From RUG100 sp034927505 (GTDB lineage: Bacteria; Bacillota; Clostridia; Peptostreptococcales; Anaerovoracaceae): DNA of 59,637 nt. Shown here in pieces: positions 43,880 to 53,100 of the stretch. The DNA lies in the NCBI GenBank assembly GCA_034927505.1, contig JAYFPY010000017.1, forward strand, positions 1 through 59,637, written 5' to 3'. Positions within the stretch are counted from its first letter, which is position 1, and every line of letters begins with the position of its first letter. A program made the translations under genes and the position numbers. The notes under the pieces were generated by a model. The model made no database searches. It was given only the letters and a program-made list of their open reading frames with translations, and was not told the DNA's origin.

Positions 43880-43917
43880 ACCGGAGCTTCGTATATAAGC
43901 TCCGGTCTGCTTTTTTT
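43880..43917. terminator. Terminator after the metallophosphoesterase gene
   Basis: Arms ACCGGAGCTT (43880-43889) and AAGCTCCGGT (43897-43906), 7-base loop, then a T-run on the plus strand at 43911-43917. An A-rich left flank allows it to end the converging stress-protein gene too. Confidence 0.85.
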
Positions 43918-43921
43918 ATTA

Positions 43922-44317
43922 TTATTCTTCTTCGTCTTCCTCCGGCGGCACTGATATCAGTTCCACCTCTCCGCTGATCATTTTTTTGAAACCTTCCACC
44001 ATATTGGTGTTCATGCTGTCCTCTCGGGATTCACCAAGGACCACTTTGGAAATATGGTTTTTTTCCACCATACTGACCAGTGTTGCAAGAACGTTGTTCG
44101 ACCTTACCACTGTAAGGTTAGCACCGTACTCCAAAGATTTCTGATACAGATATTCCAGCGCATCGCCTTCTTCTGCATGACCCAGGAATTTGAATTCATA
44201 ACTGGCGATGTGCACTATAAACAGCTCGCCGCCCTCTCCTTCTGCTAATTCCTTTCCATACCTAATCAATCTATCACATGTTTTTTGCTGCGTTACGCAA
44301 ACCAAAACGTTCTTCAT
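43922..44317 (-). CDS. Universal stress protein-like protein
   Basis: 131 aa, UspA-type alpha/beta fold: VLVCVTQQKTCDRLIRYGKELA at the N-terminus, then NLTVVRSNNVLATLVSMVEK and ISKVVLGESRE. The wording resembles the KdpD-type Usp domain, including the N-terminal TQQK. An ATP-binding GxxGxxxxG loop is not clear, so nucleotide binding is uncertain. It ends in a very acidic tail (PPEEDEEE). GAGGAG upstream. Downstream of the SCIFF locus but with a 68-base gap. Confidence 0.78.
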   Translation of the reverse strand: MKNVLVCVTQQKTCDRLIRYGKELAEGEGGELFIVHIASYEFKFLGHAEEGDALEYLYQKSLEYGANLTVVRSNNVLATLVSMVEKNHISKVVLGESREDSMNTNMVEGFKKMISGEVELISVPPEEDEEE

Positions 44318-44385
44318 TGTGTTAAAACTCCTCAGAATTCATATAAATCGGTTATGATAAGTATAACCTATTATCAAAATAATTT

Positions 44386-45753
44386 CTACATATTTTCTTC
44401 AAGTTCTGCAACTTTCATCATGATCGCACATTCTATCCTCTTTTTATGGAGTCTGCACCCCAGCTCATACACTCCCGAAACCCTCCCGGTCCCGTGATAT
44501 GCATTGGCGGCGCAGCCGCCGCTGCAGTACAGTCTGGCAAAGCAGTCGCGGCATTCTTCATGAGAATAGACATTGCAGTTTTCGAACTGTTCCAGTATCT
44601 CGGGATGCTGTATCCCATCAAATATGCTGCCCAGCCTGAACTTCTTTTCTCCGACGAACTGATGGCACGGATACAAATCCCCCTCAGGGGTCACAGCCAT
44701 GTATTCCGTTCCCACGCCGCATCCCGATATCCGCTTTGAGATGCATGGTCCGCCTTTAAGATCGATCATGTAGTGATAAAAAGTGAATCCGTTTCCGGCC
44801 TTTCTTCTCTTTATCATTTCCACCGCCAGTTTTTCATATTCACCGCACAGTCTGTCCACATGTTCCTCCGTAAGAGCATAGGGCTGACCCGGATCGGTCA
44901 CCACCGGTTCGATGGACAGTTCTTTGAATCCCATATCCGCCATATGGAGCACGTCTGATGCGAAATCAAGATTTTCAGCTGTATATGTGCCTCTCATGTA
45001 GTAATCCTTCTGGCCTCTTGAATCAGCCAGCTTTTTGAACTTGTCAACAATCAGATCGTAAGTCCCTCCGCCCGCCTTTGTATGCCGCATGGCGTCGTTC
45101 ACTTTCTTTCTGCCGTCCAGACTTATTACTACGTTGCTCATCTCTTTATTGACGAATTCTATGACTTCATCGTCCAGCAGGATGCCGTTGGTAGTCAGTG
45201 TGAACCTGAAATTCTTTCCGGCTTTTTTCTCTATGGATCTTCCGTAAGCCACAAGGTCTTTGACCACTTTCCAGTCCAGGAGAGGTTCTCCTCCGAAAAA
45301 ATCAACTTCTAGATTCTTTCGGCCTTGGGAGTTCTCTATGAGCCAGTCAAAGGCGCGTTTGCCTGTCTCATAACTCATCAGACCGCTGTCTCCATGATAC
45401 CGGCCCTTTCCCGCAAAGCAGTACTCGCAGTCCATGTTGCAGTCATGGGCAACATGAAGACAGACAGCCTTCAAGACCGACTGTCTGTTCTTGAACTCCC
45501 GGGCCATATCGTAGAATATATCTTCGGAAAAGAGTTTCTTTTCTTTTTTCAGTTCTTCGATATCTTCGAATACCTCTTCTATCTCGGCAGTATCTATTCC
45601 ATATTTTTCCCCCACGATCTCGGTTATATCTTTTTTGGGGGTTTCTCCATACATGGATATGATGTCATAAGCAGCATCATCTACTGAATGGATCGATCCG
45701 CTGTTGACATCTATAATAATATTGTATCCGTTTAGTTTATACTGATGTACCAT
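44386..45753 (-). CDS. scfB: SCIFF peptide maturase, radical SAM/SPASM
   Basis: 455 aa. It installs thioether cross-links in the SCIFF peptide. An N-terminal peptide-recognition region (about 1-90), the radical SAM motif CNMDCEYCFAGKGRY (about 108-122; CxxxCxxC), and a SPASM domain with several cysteines (CGVGTEYMAVTPEGDLYPC, CNVYSHEECRDCFARLYCSGGC) for auxiliary iron-sulfur clusters. The precursor gene scfA lies directly upstream, which fixes the assignment. A terminator-like hairpin lies between them, so the maturase should be made at a lower level than the peptide. Confidence 0.95.
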   Translation of the reverse strand: MVHQYKLNGYNIIIDVNSGSIHSVDDAAYDIISMYGETPKKDITEIVGEKYGIDTAEIEEVFEDIEELKKEKKLFSEDIFYDMAREFKNRQSVLKAVCLHVAHDCNMDCEYCFAGKGRYHGDSGLMSYETGKRAFDWLIENSQGRKNLEVDFFGGEPLLDWKVVKDLVAYGRSIEKKAGKNFRFTLTTNGILLDDEVIEFVNKEMSNVVISLDGRKKVNDAMRHTKAGGGTYDLIVDKFKKLADSRGQKDYYMRGTYTAENLDFASDVLHMADMGFKELSIEPVVTDPGQPYALTEEHVDRLCGEYEKLAVEMIKRRKAGNGFTFYHYMIDLKGGPCISKRISGCGVGTEYMAVTPEGDLYPCHQFVGEKKFRLGSIFDGIQHPEILEQFENCNVYSHEECRDCFARLYCSGGCAANAYHGTGRVSGVYELGCRLHKKRIECAIMMKVAELEENM

Positions 45754-45777
45754 TTGCCTCTACCTGATAAAAATCAT

Positions 45778-45814
45778 AAAAAATCGCTGCAAGAGCATCA
45801 GCTTCTCACAGCGA
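45778..45814 (-). terminator. Attenuating terminator between scfA and scfB
   Basis: Minus-strand stem TCGCTG..AGA.GC (45814-45801) with GC.CTT..CAGCGA (45796-45784), a 4-base loop, then six T. Partial read-through would give excess peptide over enzyme. Confidence 0.7.
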
Positions 45815-45830
45815 CATCCGTCATGTAAAA

Positions 45831-45974
45831 CTACTTCTGCTGTTCGCACTGCTGATTCGCAACACTGCATGAAGTTTTGCTTGCTGACTGACATGAAGTC
45901 TGACACTCTCCGCATCCGCATTTCTTTGCAGTTTCAGCCAGGTTTCTTGTTTCTAAAGTCTTTATTCTCTTCAT
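45831..45974 (-). CDS. scfA: SCIFF (six cysteines in forty-five) precursor peptide
   Basis: 47 aa. It begins MKRIKTLETRNLAE, the conserved leader of the family, followed by a core with exactly six cysteines (positions 19, 21, 24, 28, 36, 43) and Ser/Thr acceptors between them, ending QQCEQQK. ScfB links cysteines to alpha carbons of the Thr/Ser to give a ranthipeptide, found in nearly all Clostridia; its function there is debated (signalling or quorum-type). AGGAGG lies 5 bases before the ATG. It has its own strong promoter. Confidence 0.95.
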   Translation of the reverse strand: MKRIKTLETRNLAETAKKCGCGECQTSCQSASKTSCSVANQQCEQQK

Positions 45975-46007
45975 TATTTCCTCCTAAAGTTACTCAAATC
46001 TTTTTAT

Positions 46008-46036
46008 AGTGTATCAAATTAGCCCCGCAGTGTCAA
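46008..46036 (-). promoter_or_regulatory. Promoter of scfA
   Basis: Consensus -35 TTGACA (46036-46031), 17-base spacer, -10 TACACT (46013-46008) on the minus strand. It is the best sigma-A-like match I see in the window. Confidence 0.75.
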
Positions 46037-46098
46037 TTGCGGCTTATCTCTTTTATTCTTTCTTCCGAAAGCCCGGTGTAGTCGTAGTTTTCATTCAT
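46033..46098 (-). CDS. Candidate 21-aa peptide upstream of scfA
   Basis: ATG at 46098 with AAAGGA upstream opens a frame MNENYDYTGLSEERIKEISRN that ends at 46033, inside the scfA -35. I do not recognise it. It is short enough to be chance, but it starts properly and lies directly before a peptide gene. A second ATG at 46094 in another frame gives only 13 residues. The rest of the 46099-46222 gap shows no other gene. Confidence 0.3.
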   Translation of the reverse strand: MNENYDYTGLSEERIKEISRN

Positions 46099-46222
46099 TT
46101 TCCTTTCGTATTACATTTATTTACAGCTGCCAATATATTCCGGCCAAATAATTATGCAATTCCAAACGGATTTCATGGTAAAATAACATATATCATCAGA
46201 ATATTTTAAGGAGATCATCTAC

Positions 46223-47251
46223 ATGAAAAAGAAAGATAAACGGATCATGCGCCGATCCGCTCTGCGAACTGCGCTGAAAATGTCCATCGGTATTATTGCA
46301 TCTGTGCTGATAGCTCAGCTTATCGGTCTGGAATTTGCAGCATCTACCTGCATAGTCACCCTTCTGGGCATCCAGTCCACCAAGCGAGATACACTGCGCA
46401 CCGCAGGACAGAGAATAATTTCCATTGCATATACTATCGGGATCGCCATTGGCGTGGCCATCTTCATAGGCAGCGGCATACTTGATTTCTGCATAGCGGT
46501 GCTGATCCTGGCTCTCATTACATTCCTGCTGGAATGGACCGCCACTCTTTCCATAAATGTAGTGGTCCTTGTGCATATGTTCCTGCAGCAAGTGCCCTTC
46601 ACCGGCGAGCTGATCCTCAACGAGGTTATCCGCGTCATGGTCGGTCTTCTGATCGCACTGGCCATAAACTGGAGAATGCCGACAAAAGAAAATGAATTCA
46701 AACAGGATATGTCCGATATAGAGCATTCCATCGAAAACATGTTGAATACATTTGCGGAAATACTCCGGGGAAACGACCGCACTCTTCAGGAATCAGGCAC
46801 TCATCTGAAAGATCTGGAACAGGCTCTCGATAACGGAATGGAAAACGCCTATACATTTGCCAACAACAATCTATCCTCTCATGCACAGTACTATATGAAA
46901 TACATATCGATGCGGAAAACAGACGCGCTTATCCTGTACAAACTGTATCTCTACATGCAGAAACTGGATGGTCCGACTGTATTGTCCGGGCAGCTTGCGG
47001 ATCTGATGGACTGCGTGGGACATGCAGCAGCCATCGAACACCCAATGGATGAAGCCTGTGAGAAAGCCGCCCTTCTCAGCAGGAGCCTCAGCGAAGCTCC
47101 CATTCCTTCCACAAAAAATGAGCTTAGTGACATTACGATCATTCATCTGATGAAGGAATGTCTGGAAGAAATGCTGGAAGCTAAACAGCAGTTCATAAAA
47201 GCACTTTCCGATGAAGAATATAAACGATATCTCACTTCGGAACATCACTGA
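46223..47251 (+). CDS. Aromatic acid exporter (ArAE/FUSC) family protein
   Basis: 342 aa. N-terminal membrane half with about six hydrophobic segments (MSIGIIASVLIAQLIG, ILILALITFLLEW, INEVIRVMVGLLIAL-like), then a C-terminal cytoplasmic helical domain (about 155-342), the two-part design of ArAE_1 plus ArAE_1_C. Probably exports aromatic or other small acids. AAGGAG precedes the ATG. Followed by dinB after 27 bases, in a likely two-gene operon. Confidence 0.85.
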   Translation: MKKKDKRIMRRSALRTALKMSIGIIASVLIAQLIGLEFAASTCIVTLLGIQSTKRDTLRTAGQRIISIAYTIGIAIGVAIFIGSGILDFCIAVLILALITFLLEWTATLSINVVVLVHMFLQQVPFTGELILNEVIRVMVGLLIALAINWRMPTKENEFKQDMSDIEHSIENMLNTFAEILRGNDRTLQESGTHLKDLEQALDNGMENAYTFANNNLSSHAQYYMKYISMRKTDALILYKLYLYMQKLDGPTVLSGQLADLMDCVGHAAAIEHPMDEACEKAALLSRSLSEAPIPSTKNELSDITIIHLMKECLEEMLEAKQQFIKALSDEEYKRYLTSEHH

Positions 47252-47278
47252 TCAAAGAAAGGTACGTTAAGGAAAATC

Positions 47279-48502
47279 ATGGACAGAACTATACTCCATT
47301 GCGATATGAACGGATTCTTTGCCAGCGTCGAACTGTTGGACCGGCCTGAACTCCGTAATGTGCCCGTGGCGGTATGCGGAGATCCAAAAAACCGCCACGG
47401 TATTATAGTAGCCAAAAATGAACCGGCAAAAAAAATGGGCGTAGTGACTGCTGAAACCATATGGCAGGCGAAGAAAAAGTGCCCTATGCTCCACTGTGTC
47501 CGTCCTCACATGGACAAATACAAGGAATACTGCCGCATCATAAACGATATATACGAACGATACACCGACATGGTGGAACCTTTCAGCATAGATGAATCGT
47601 GGCTGGACGTAAGCGCCAGTCTGAAACTGTTCGGCACCGGGATCGAGATAGCAGACAGCATCAGAAACACCGTCAGAAAAGAAACCGGACTGACTCTGTC
47701 CGCCGGCGTTTCCTTCAACAAATTCTTTGCAAAAATGGGCAGCGAATACAAAAAGCCGGACGCCACCACACTGATCAGCCGGGAAAACTTCAGAGAATTG
47801 CTCTGGCCGATGGATGTAAAGGAAATGTTTTTTGTCGGGAAAGTCACTGCAGAAAAGTTGAAAAGATACGGGATCAAAACCATCGGCGATCTTGCCGTTT
47901 CTGAACCCGCATATCTGAAATCGGCGCTGGGAAATCAAGGCCCGGAACTGCATGACTACGCCAACGGAATAGATGACAGACCGGTTGCACGGACCTGCGA
48001 AAGGCAGAAGATAAAATCTGTGGGCCACGGGATGACATTCCACCGCAACCTGATCAGTGATGACGATATACGAACGGCTGTTGTTGGATTGTCCGACAAA
48101 ATATCGGCCCGGCTGAGAAAATATCAGATGAAAGCTTCCGGAGTCAAAGTGGAAATAAAGGATCCGGATTTTTCTGTTATATCCAGGCAGAAACAGATGG
48201 ATTGCCCCAGCAGCATCCCCGAAGAAATCACAAAAGCCGCCATGGAGCTGATCCACAGCAGCTGGAATATCGGAAAGCCCATACGGCTTTTGACCGTTAC
48301 CGGCATAAACCTGAGAGATGAAGACGAAGATGAACAGCTGAACATATTTGCCCAGGCTGCTCATGGCAGAGCCAAGGGCGAAAAAGTCAGCCGCGCCATG
48401 GATGACATACGTACCAAATACGGCGACTCCGCCATTACCTTCGGCCGGATAATAGGAAATGATATCGGCATTGGTCCCCATGACCCGAAGGAGGACGATT
48501 AG
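47279..48502 (+). CDS. dinB: DNA polymerase IV (Y family)
   Basis: 407 aa. Error-prone translesion polymerase. Palm metal ligands are visible in LHCDMNGFFASVE and in FSIDESWLDV, and the HhH and little-finger regions follow (GVKTIGDLAV-like KTIGDLAVSEP; VGHGMTFHRNL). It ends MxPKEDD and its last 4 bases overlap the converging dapB. AAGGAAAA lies upstream. No LexA box is obvious. With recX, rmuC, recJ and addA it is one of several DNA-repair genes in the window, not clustered. Confidence 0.94.
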   Translation: MDRTILHCDMNGFFASVELLDRPELRNVPVAVCGDPKNRHGIIVAKNEPAKKMGVVTAETIWQAKKKCPMLHCVRPHMDKYKEYCRIINDIYERYTDMVEPFSIDESWLDVSASLKLFGTGIEIADSIRNTVRKETGLTLSAGVSFNKFFAKMGSEYKKPDATTLISRENFRELLWPMDVKEMFFVGKVTAEKLKRYGIKTIGDLAVSEPAYLKSALGNQGPELHDYANGIDDRPVARTCERQKIKSVGHGMTFHRNLISDDDIRTAVVGLSDKISARLRKYQMKASGVKVEIKDPDFSVISRQKQMDCPSSIPEEITKAAMELIHSSWNIGKPIRLLTVTGINLRDEDEDEQLNIFAQAAHGRAKGEKVSRAMDDIRTKYGDSAITFGRIIGNDIGIGPHDPKEDD

Positions 48503-49224
48503 TCATCCACCACATCGCTCATAAGATACAGGCCGGGGGCCTTCCCTTCCAGGAATTTCGCCGCACTGCATGCGCCTGCTGCATAGCATTTCCAGTTATA
48601 GGCGTGGTGAGTCAGCTCGATCCTCTCGCCGATGCCGCCGAAATATATAGTATGACTGCTGGGTATATCACCTGCGCGGACCGAATGATGATCTATCTCA
48701 TCGACGGATATCATCGCCGCTTCCGCCAGTATCTCACCCAGCTCAAGGGCCGTACCGCTGGGAGCATCTGCTTTCTTTTCATCGTGGAGATCAAGTATCT
48801 CCATTTTACATTTGCCAGCCAGCTTTTCTGCTGCAAGGGCAGCCATTTTCATCATCACATTTACCATGTATGATGTGTTTGCCGCCTTGAGAACAGGTAT
48901 TTTTTCTGCAGCTTCTCTGAACATCTCGTTGTCCGTATCCCGGAATCCGGTGGTCCCGCAGATCAGAGCCTTGCCGTGATCCATACATATCTTCAGGACC
49001 TGTTTCGACAGTTCCGTATTTGAATAGTCTATGACAAGATCGCAGTTTTCTATTACAGATCCCAGATCGTCGTAAACCTTCACTCCACAGATCTCCGTCC
49101 CGATGTAATCTCTTCCCGCCGGTCCAATGAGGCCGACCGGTTCAAGACCGTCATCCTTTACAGCTTCCTCCAGTATCAGAGAGTCCATTTTCCCCTTTGG
49201 TGCAGTTATTATGATCCTCATCAT
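48499..49224 (-). CDS. dapB: 4-hydroxy-tetrahydrodipicolinate reductase
   Basis: 241 aa. It reduces the diaminopimelate/lysine pathway intermediate using NAD(P)H, for peptidoglycan and lysine. The catalytic block LHDEKKADAPSGTALELG carries the conserved His and Lys; the usual second His is Asp here. The N-terminal loop reads ITAPKGKMD rather than the usual GxxGxMG. Two start codons (49224 and 49221) follow AGGAGG. Other dap genes are absent. It is last in the typA-dnaE-pfkA operon, an unusual partner set. Confidence 0.9.
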   Translation of the reverse strand: MMRIIITAPKGKMDSLILEEAVKDDGLEPVGLIGPAGRDYIGTEICGVKVYDDLGSVIENCDLVIDYSNTELSKQVLKICMDHGKALICGTTGFRDTDNEMFREAAEKIPVLKAANTSYMVNVMMKMAALAAEKLAGKCKMEILDLHDEKKADAPSGTALELGEILAEAAMISVDEIDHHSVRAGDIPSSHTIYFGGIGERIELTHHAYNWKCYAAGACSAAKFLEGKAPGLYLMSDVVDD

Positions 49225-49233
49225 TATCGCCTC

Positions 49234-50196
49234 CTAAATAGACAGCATATCGATCAGGGACAGCAATTCAAGATCCGCTTCCCTCTCGATTTCCACAGCC
49301 TTTTCCAGCGGCGTATCCTTTATCAGACTGCCGTCCATCCCGACAGCAATATTGCTTTCATCAGCCATAAGCAGTTCAACAGCCCTGCTGCCCATGAGAG
49401 AAGCCATCATCCTGTCCTTGGCCGATGGAGAACCTCCACGCTGCAGATAAGCCAGCACCACTGTTCTGACCTCTTGCCCCGTCTTTGCTGTGATTATATT
49501 TTCAAGTTCATGAGTCGGCAGTTCCACGCCTTCTGCTTTTATGATAATGCTGTGGTTCTTGCCTCTTTTTACGCCGGCTATTATCTTTTTGCACAGACCG
49601 TCGGTATCCACAGGCAGTTCCGGTATCAGGATGCAGTCCGCACCGCCGGTAACGCCGGAATAGAGAGCTATGTCTCCGCACTCTCTTCCCATGACTTCGA
49701 TTATGGACGTTCGCTCGTGAGCGGAAGCCGTATCCCGTATATTACCTATGGCTGACAGCACTGTATTGACAGCAGTATCGAACCCTATTGTGAAATCAGT
49801 ATAACCCATGTCATTGTCTATAGTGCACGGGACTCCTATCACATCGATCCCCTCTTTTGATAGATCCAGAGCTCCCCGGTAGGATCCGTCGCCGCCGCAT
49901 ACAACCAGTCCGTCTATACCATGCTTTCTCATATTTGACGCCGCAAGTTTTCTGCCTTCTTCCGTCATGAATCTCTTGCTTCTGGCAGTCTTCAGAACAG
50001 TGCCGCCTCTCTGCATGATATCGCCTACGCTGGCGAGATCCATCGGTTGGAAACTCTCTTCCAGCAGACCTTCATATCCCCTCTCTATGCCGAAGGGCTC
50101 CAGTCCTTCGTATATCGCTGTCCTGACTACAGCTCTAATGGCTGCATTCATGCCCGGAGCGTCTCCTCCGCTGGTCAGTACTCCTATTCTTCTCAT
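49234..50196 (-). CDS. pfkA: 6-phosphofructokinase
   Basis: 320 aa, ATP-dependent PfkA length. GGDAPGMNAAIR and CGGDGSYRGA for ATP, TIDNDMGYTDFTIGFDTA with the catalytic Asp pair, MGRECGDIA, and the later IKAEGVELP. It commits fructose 6-phosphate to glycolysis. Its ribosome site AGGAGG is inside the end of dnaE and its ATG overlaps the dnaE stop, a coupling common in Firmicutes. dapB follows after 9 bases. Confidence 0.96.
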   Translation of the reverse strand: MRRIGVLTSGGDAPGMNAAIRAVVRTAIYEGLEPFGIERGYEGLLEESFQPMDLASVGDIMQRGGTVLKTARSKRFMTEEGRKLAASNMRKHGIDGLVVCGGDGSYRGALDLSKEGIDVIGVPCTIDNDMGYTDFTIGFDTAVNTVLSAIGNIRDTASAHERTSIIEVMGRECGDIALYSGVTGGADCILIPELPVDTDGLCKKIIAGVKRGKNHSIIIKAEGVELPTHELENIITAKTGQEVRTVVLAYLQRGGSPSAKDRMMASLMGSRAVELLMADESNIAVGMDGSLIKDTPLEKAVEIEREADLELLSLIDMLSI

Positions 50197-53100
50197 GATG
50201 ACACCTCCTGAGATGTTTTTACATTTTCATTTCCCACAATGTTTTTCAGCTGCTCTATGACCTTTGGCTCATCGCTGATACGGAGATCTTTTCCGCCTTT
50301 AAAAGCTCTGCCTCCCATATACAGCAGCACGTCGCTGTCTCCTCTGTTGTCTGCCAGTACGGCACGCACCTGATCCAGCTGACTTTCATCCTTCAGCCGT
50401 ATTTTGACCACCCTCTTTGTTTCCATCTCCCGTATGTCGCCGATGGAATCCGCCAGCAGTTTCGGCTGTTCATCTTCTTTGAAGTTTATCGTTCCACGTA
50501 CAGAAACTATCGCATCTTCCTTCAGTATATGTCCATATCTTTCATATACGTTGGGGAAGACTATGACTTCGATCTCACCGTAAAAATCCTCTATCTGGAC
50601 AAATGCCATCTGCTTGTTGTTTTTTGTTATCAGATTTCTCTTGCCTGTCACTATGCCGGCCATGACAGCTTTTTGTCCGTCCCGTATTTCCGACGTCCTG
50701 TCTTCCTGCGCATTTCGCAGATCATCGGAATTTAAATCCGTCATTTTTTTTATGATATCCTCATAGTCGTTCAGAGGATGGTCCGTGATATATACGCCCA
50801 GCATTTCCTTTTCCATGGAGCTGAGCATCTCTTTGTCAAAATTTCTCACATCCGGCAGTCTTCCCGCAGTGTTTCCCATATCCATAGTCTCGGTGTTCAG
50901 CTGAAACAGGGACATCTGCCCGTCTATATTCTTTTTTGAATCATTCTGCGCCGACTCGATCAGTCCTTCATATACTGTAAGATGCTTTGCCCTGTTGGGA
51001 TCGATGGAGTCGAAAGCTCCCGATCTGATAAGGCTTTCTATGGCTTTCTTGTTCACCTCGTGTATGTCGATGTTGTCTATAAAAGCAAAGATATCCTTCG
51101 GGACGCCCTTTTCTTCTCTCGCATTTATGATAGCATCGATCACACCTTCGCCTACATTTTTCACGCCCAACAGACCGAATCTTATCTTTCCGTCCACCAC
51201 ACTGAATTTCTTTACGCTTTCATTCACATCAGGCGGCAGGACTTCTATGCCCATCTCCGTGCAGTTCCTTATATATTTCGATATCTGATGAGGCTCCCCC
51301 ATGACTGAAGACATGAGAGCTGCCATGAATTCCACCGGATAATGGACCTTGAGATATCCTGTCTCGTATCCGACAACAGCATAAGCCGCAGCATGAGATT
51401 TGTTGAAAGCATACTGTGCAAAGCTAACCATCTGATTGAATATTTCTTCGGCGGTGGCAGCAGGCACTCCCCTTTCTCCTGCGCCTTTGATGAACACCTC
51501 TTTTTCAGCCAGCATGACATCCATCTTTTTCTTTCCCATGGCACGTCTTAAAATGTCGGATCTGCCGTAAGTATATCCGGCCAGATCTCTTACTATCTGC
51601 ATTACCTGTTCCTGATAGACCATACATCCGTATGTAACCGAAAGAATAGGCTCTAGCAGAGGATGAAGATATTTTATCCCCGACGGATCCTTTTTGTTTG
51701 CAATGTATGTAGGTATACTGGCCATAGGTCCCGGTCTGTACAGGGATATGCCGGCCACGATATCCTCAAAACAGTCCGGTTTCAGGTTCTTCATGAACTG
51801 TGTCATCCCGCCGGACTCCAGTTGGAATATACCCTGCGTATTTCCGGCAGCAATCATTTCAAAAACAGCAGGATCGTCATACTCCATTTTTTCAAAATCG
51901 ATGTCGACTCCGTGGTTTTCTTTTATCATTTCAAGAGCATCCCTGATAACTGTAAGATTCCTCAAGCCCAGGAAATCCATCTTCAGCAGTCCCAGTTCTT
52001 CTATCGTCGTCATATTGAACTGAGTAGAAATACCCTTCTCTGCCAGATAGAGAGGCACATATTCATCTATGCTCTTCCTGGAGATCACGACCCCCGCCGC
52101 ATGGGTCGATGCATGTCTGGGCATGCCCTCTATAGCCCGGCTCATGTCCAGCACCTTTTTCACCACAGGTTCATTATTGTATCTTTCTTTCAACTCCGGA
52201 TTCATGTCCAGAGCCATATCTATGGTCATCTTCAGCCCGAAGGGTATCGCCTTGGCTATGGTGTCGGTGTCGGAGTATGAAACATCCAGCACCCGGCCCA
52301 CATCCCGGACCGCGGCCTTGGCCTTCAGTGTTCCGAAAGTAATGATCTGCGCCACCTTGTCAGAGCCGTATTTTCCCACTACATATTCGATCACTTCTCC
52401 ACGCCTTTCGTAGCAGAAGTCGATATCTATATCCGGCATGCTGACACGCTCCGGATTCAAAAACCTTTCGAATATGAGGTTGTATTTGATCGGATCGATG
52501 TCGGTGATCTTCAGAGTATAAGCCACTATGCTGCCGGCAGCAGAACCTCTGCCCGGGCCCACCATTATGCCTTGAGATTTTGCATAGTTTATGAAATCCC
52601 AGACTATGAGGAAGTATTCCACATAGCCCATCTGTTCGATTATTCCCAGCTCGTAGTCCAGTCTGTCCTGCAAAGAGTTTCCTCCTTCAGGGTATCTCTC
52701 TCCAAGGCCTTTTTGACACAGGTGCCTCAGATAAGCAGTATTATCCATGCTGTCGGGGGCAGTGAATTCCGGCAGATGGAGCTCTCCGAAAGTAAATTCC
52801 ACTTCACACTGTTCCGCTATCTTCTGCGTATTGTCGCAGGCCTCCGGCAGGGATGCAAACAAATTACGCATTTCACTTTCGCTTTTCAGATAGAACTGAT
52901 CGTTTGGGAAACGCATCCTGTTTTCGTCGTTTACCATGCTGCCCGTCTGTATACACAGCAGGATATCATGAGCCTCTGCGTCATCCCTGCTCACATAATG
53001 GACGTCATTGGTGGCAGCCATCGGTATGCCGGTTTCTTCATGGAGCCGTTTCATATCCGGCAGTATGTCTGCTTCCTCCTCCAGTCCCTGATCCTGTACT

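Noticed and set aside
44330..44385. Hairpin after scfB (GGTTAT...ATAACC) as a terminator
   Set aside because: Arms are only six bases and AT-rich with no U-run; not better than background.
47267..48481. 404-aa minus-strand frame opposite dinB
   Set aside because: Mirror of a bona fide Y-family polymerase; no domain, no ribosome site.
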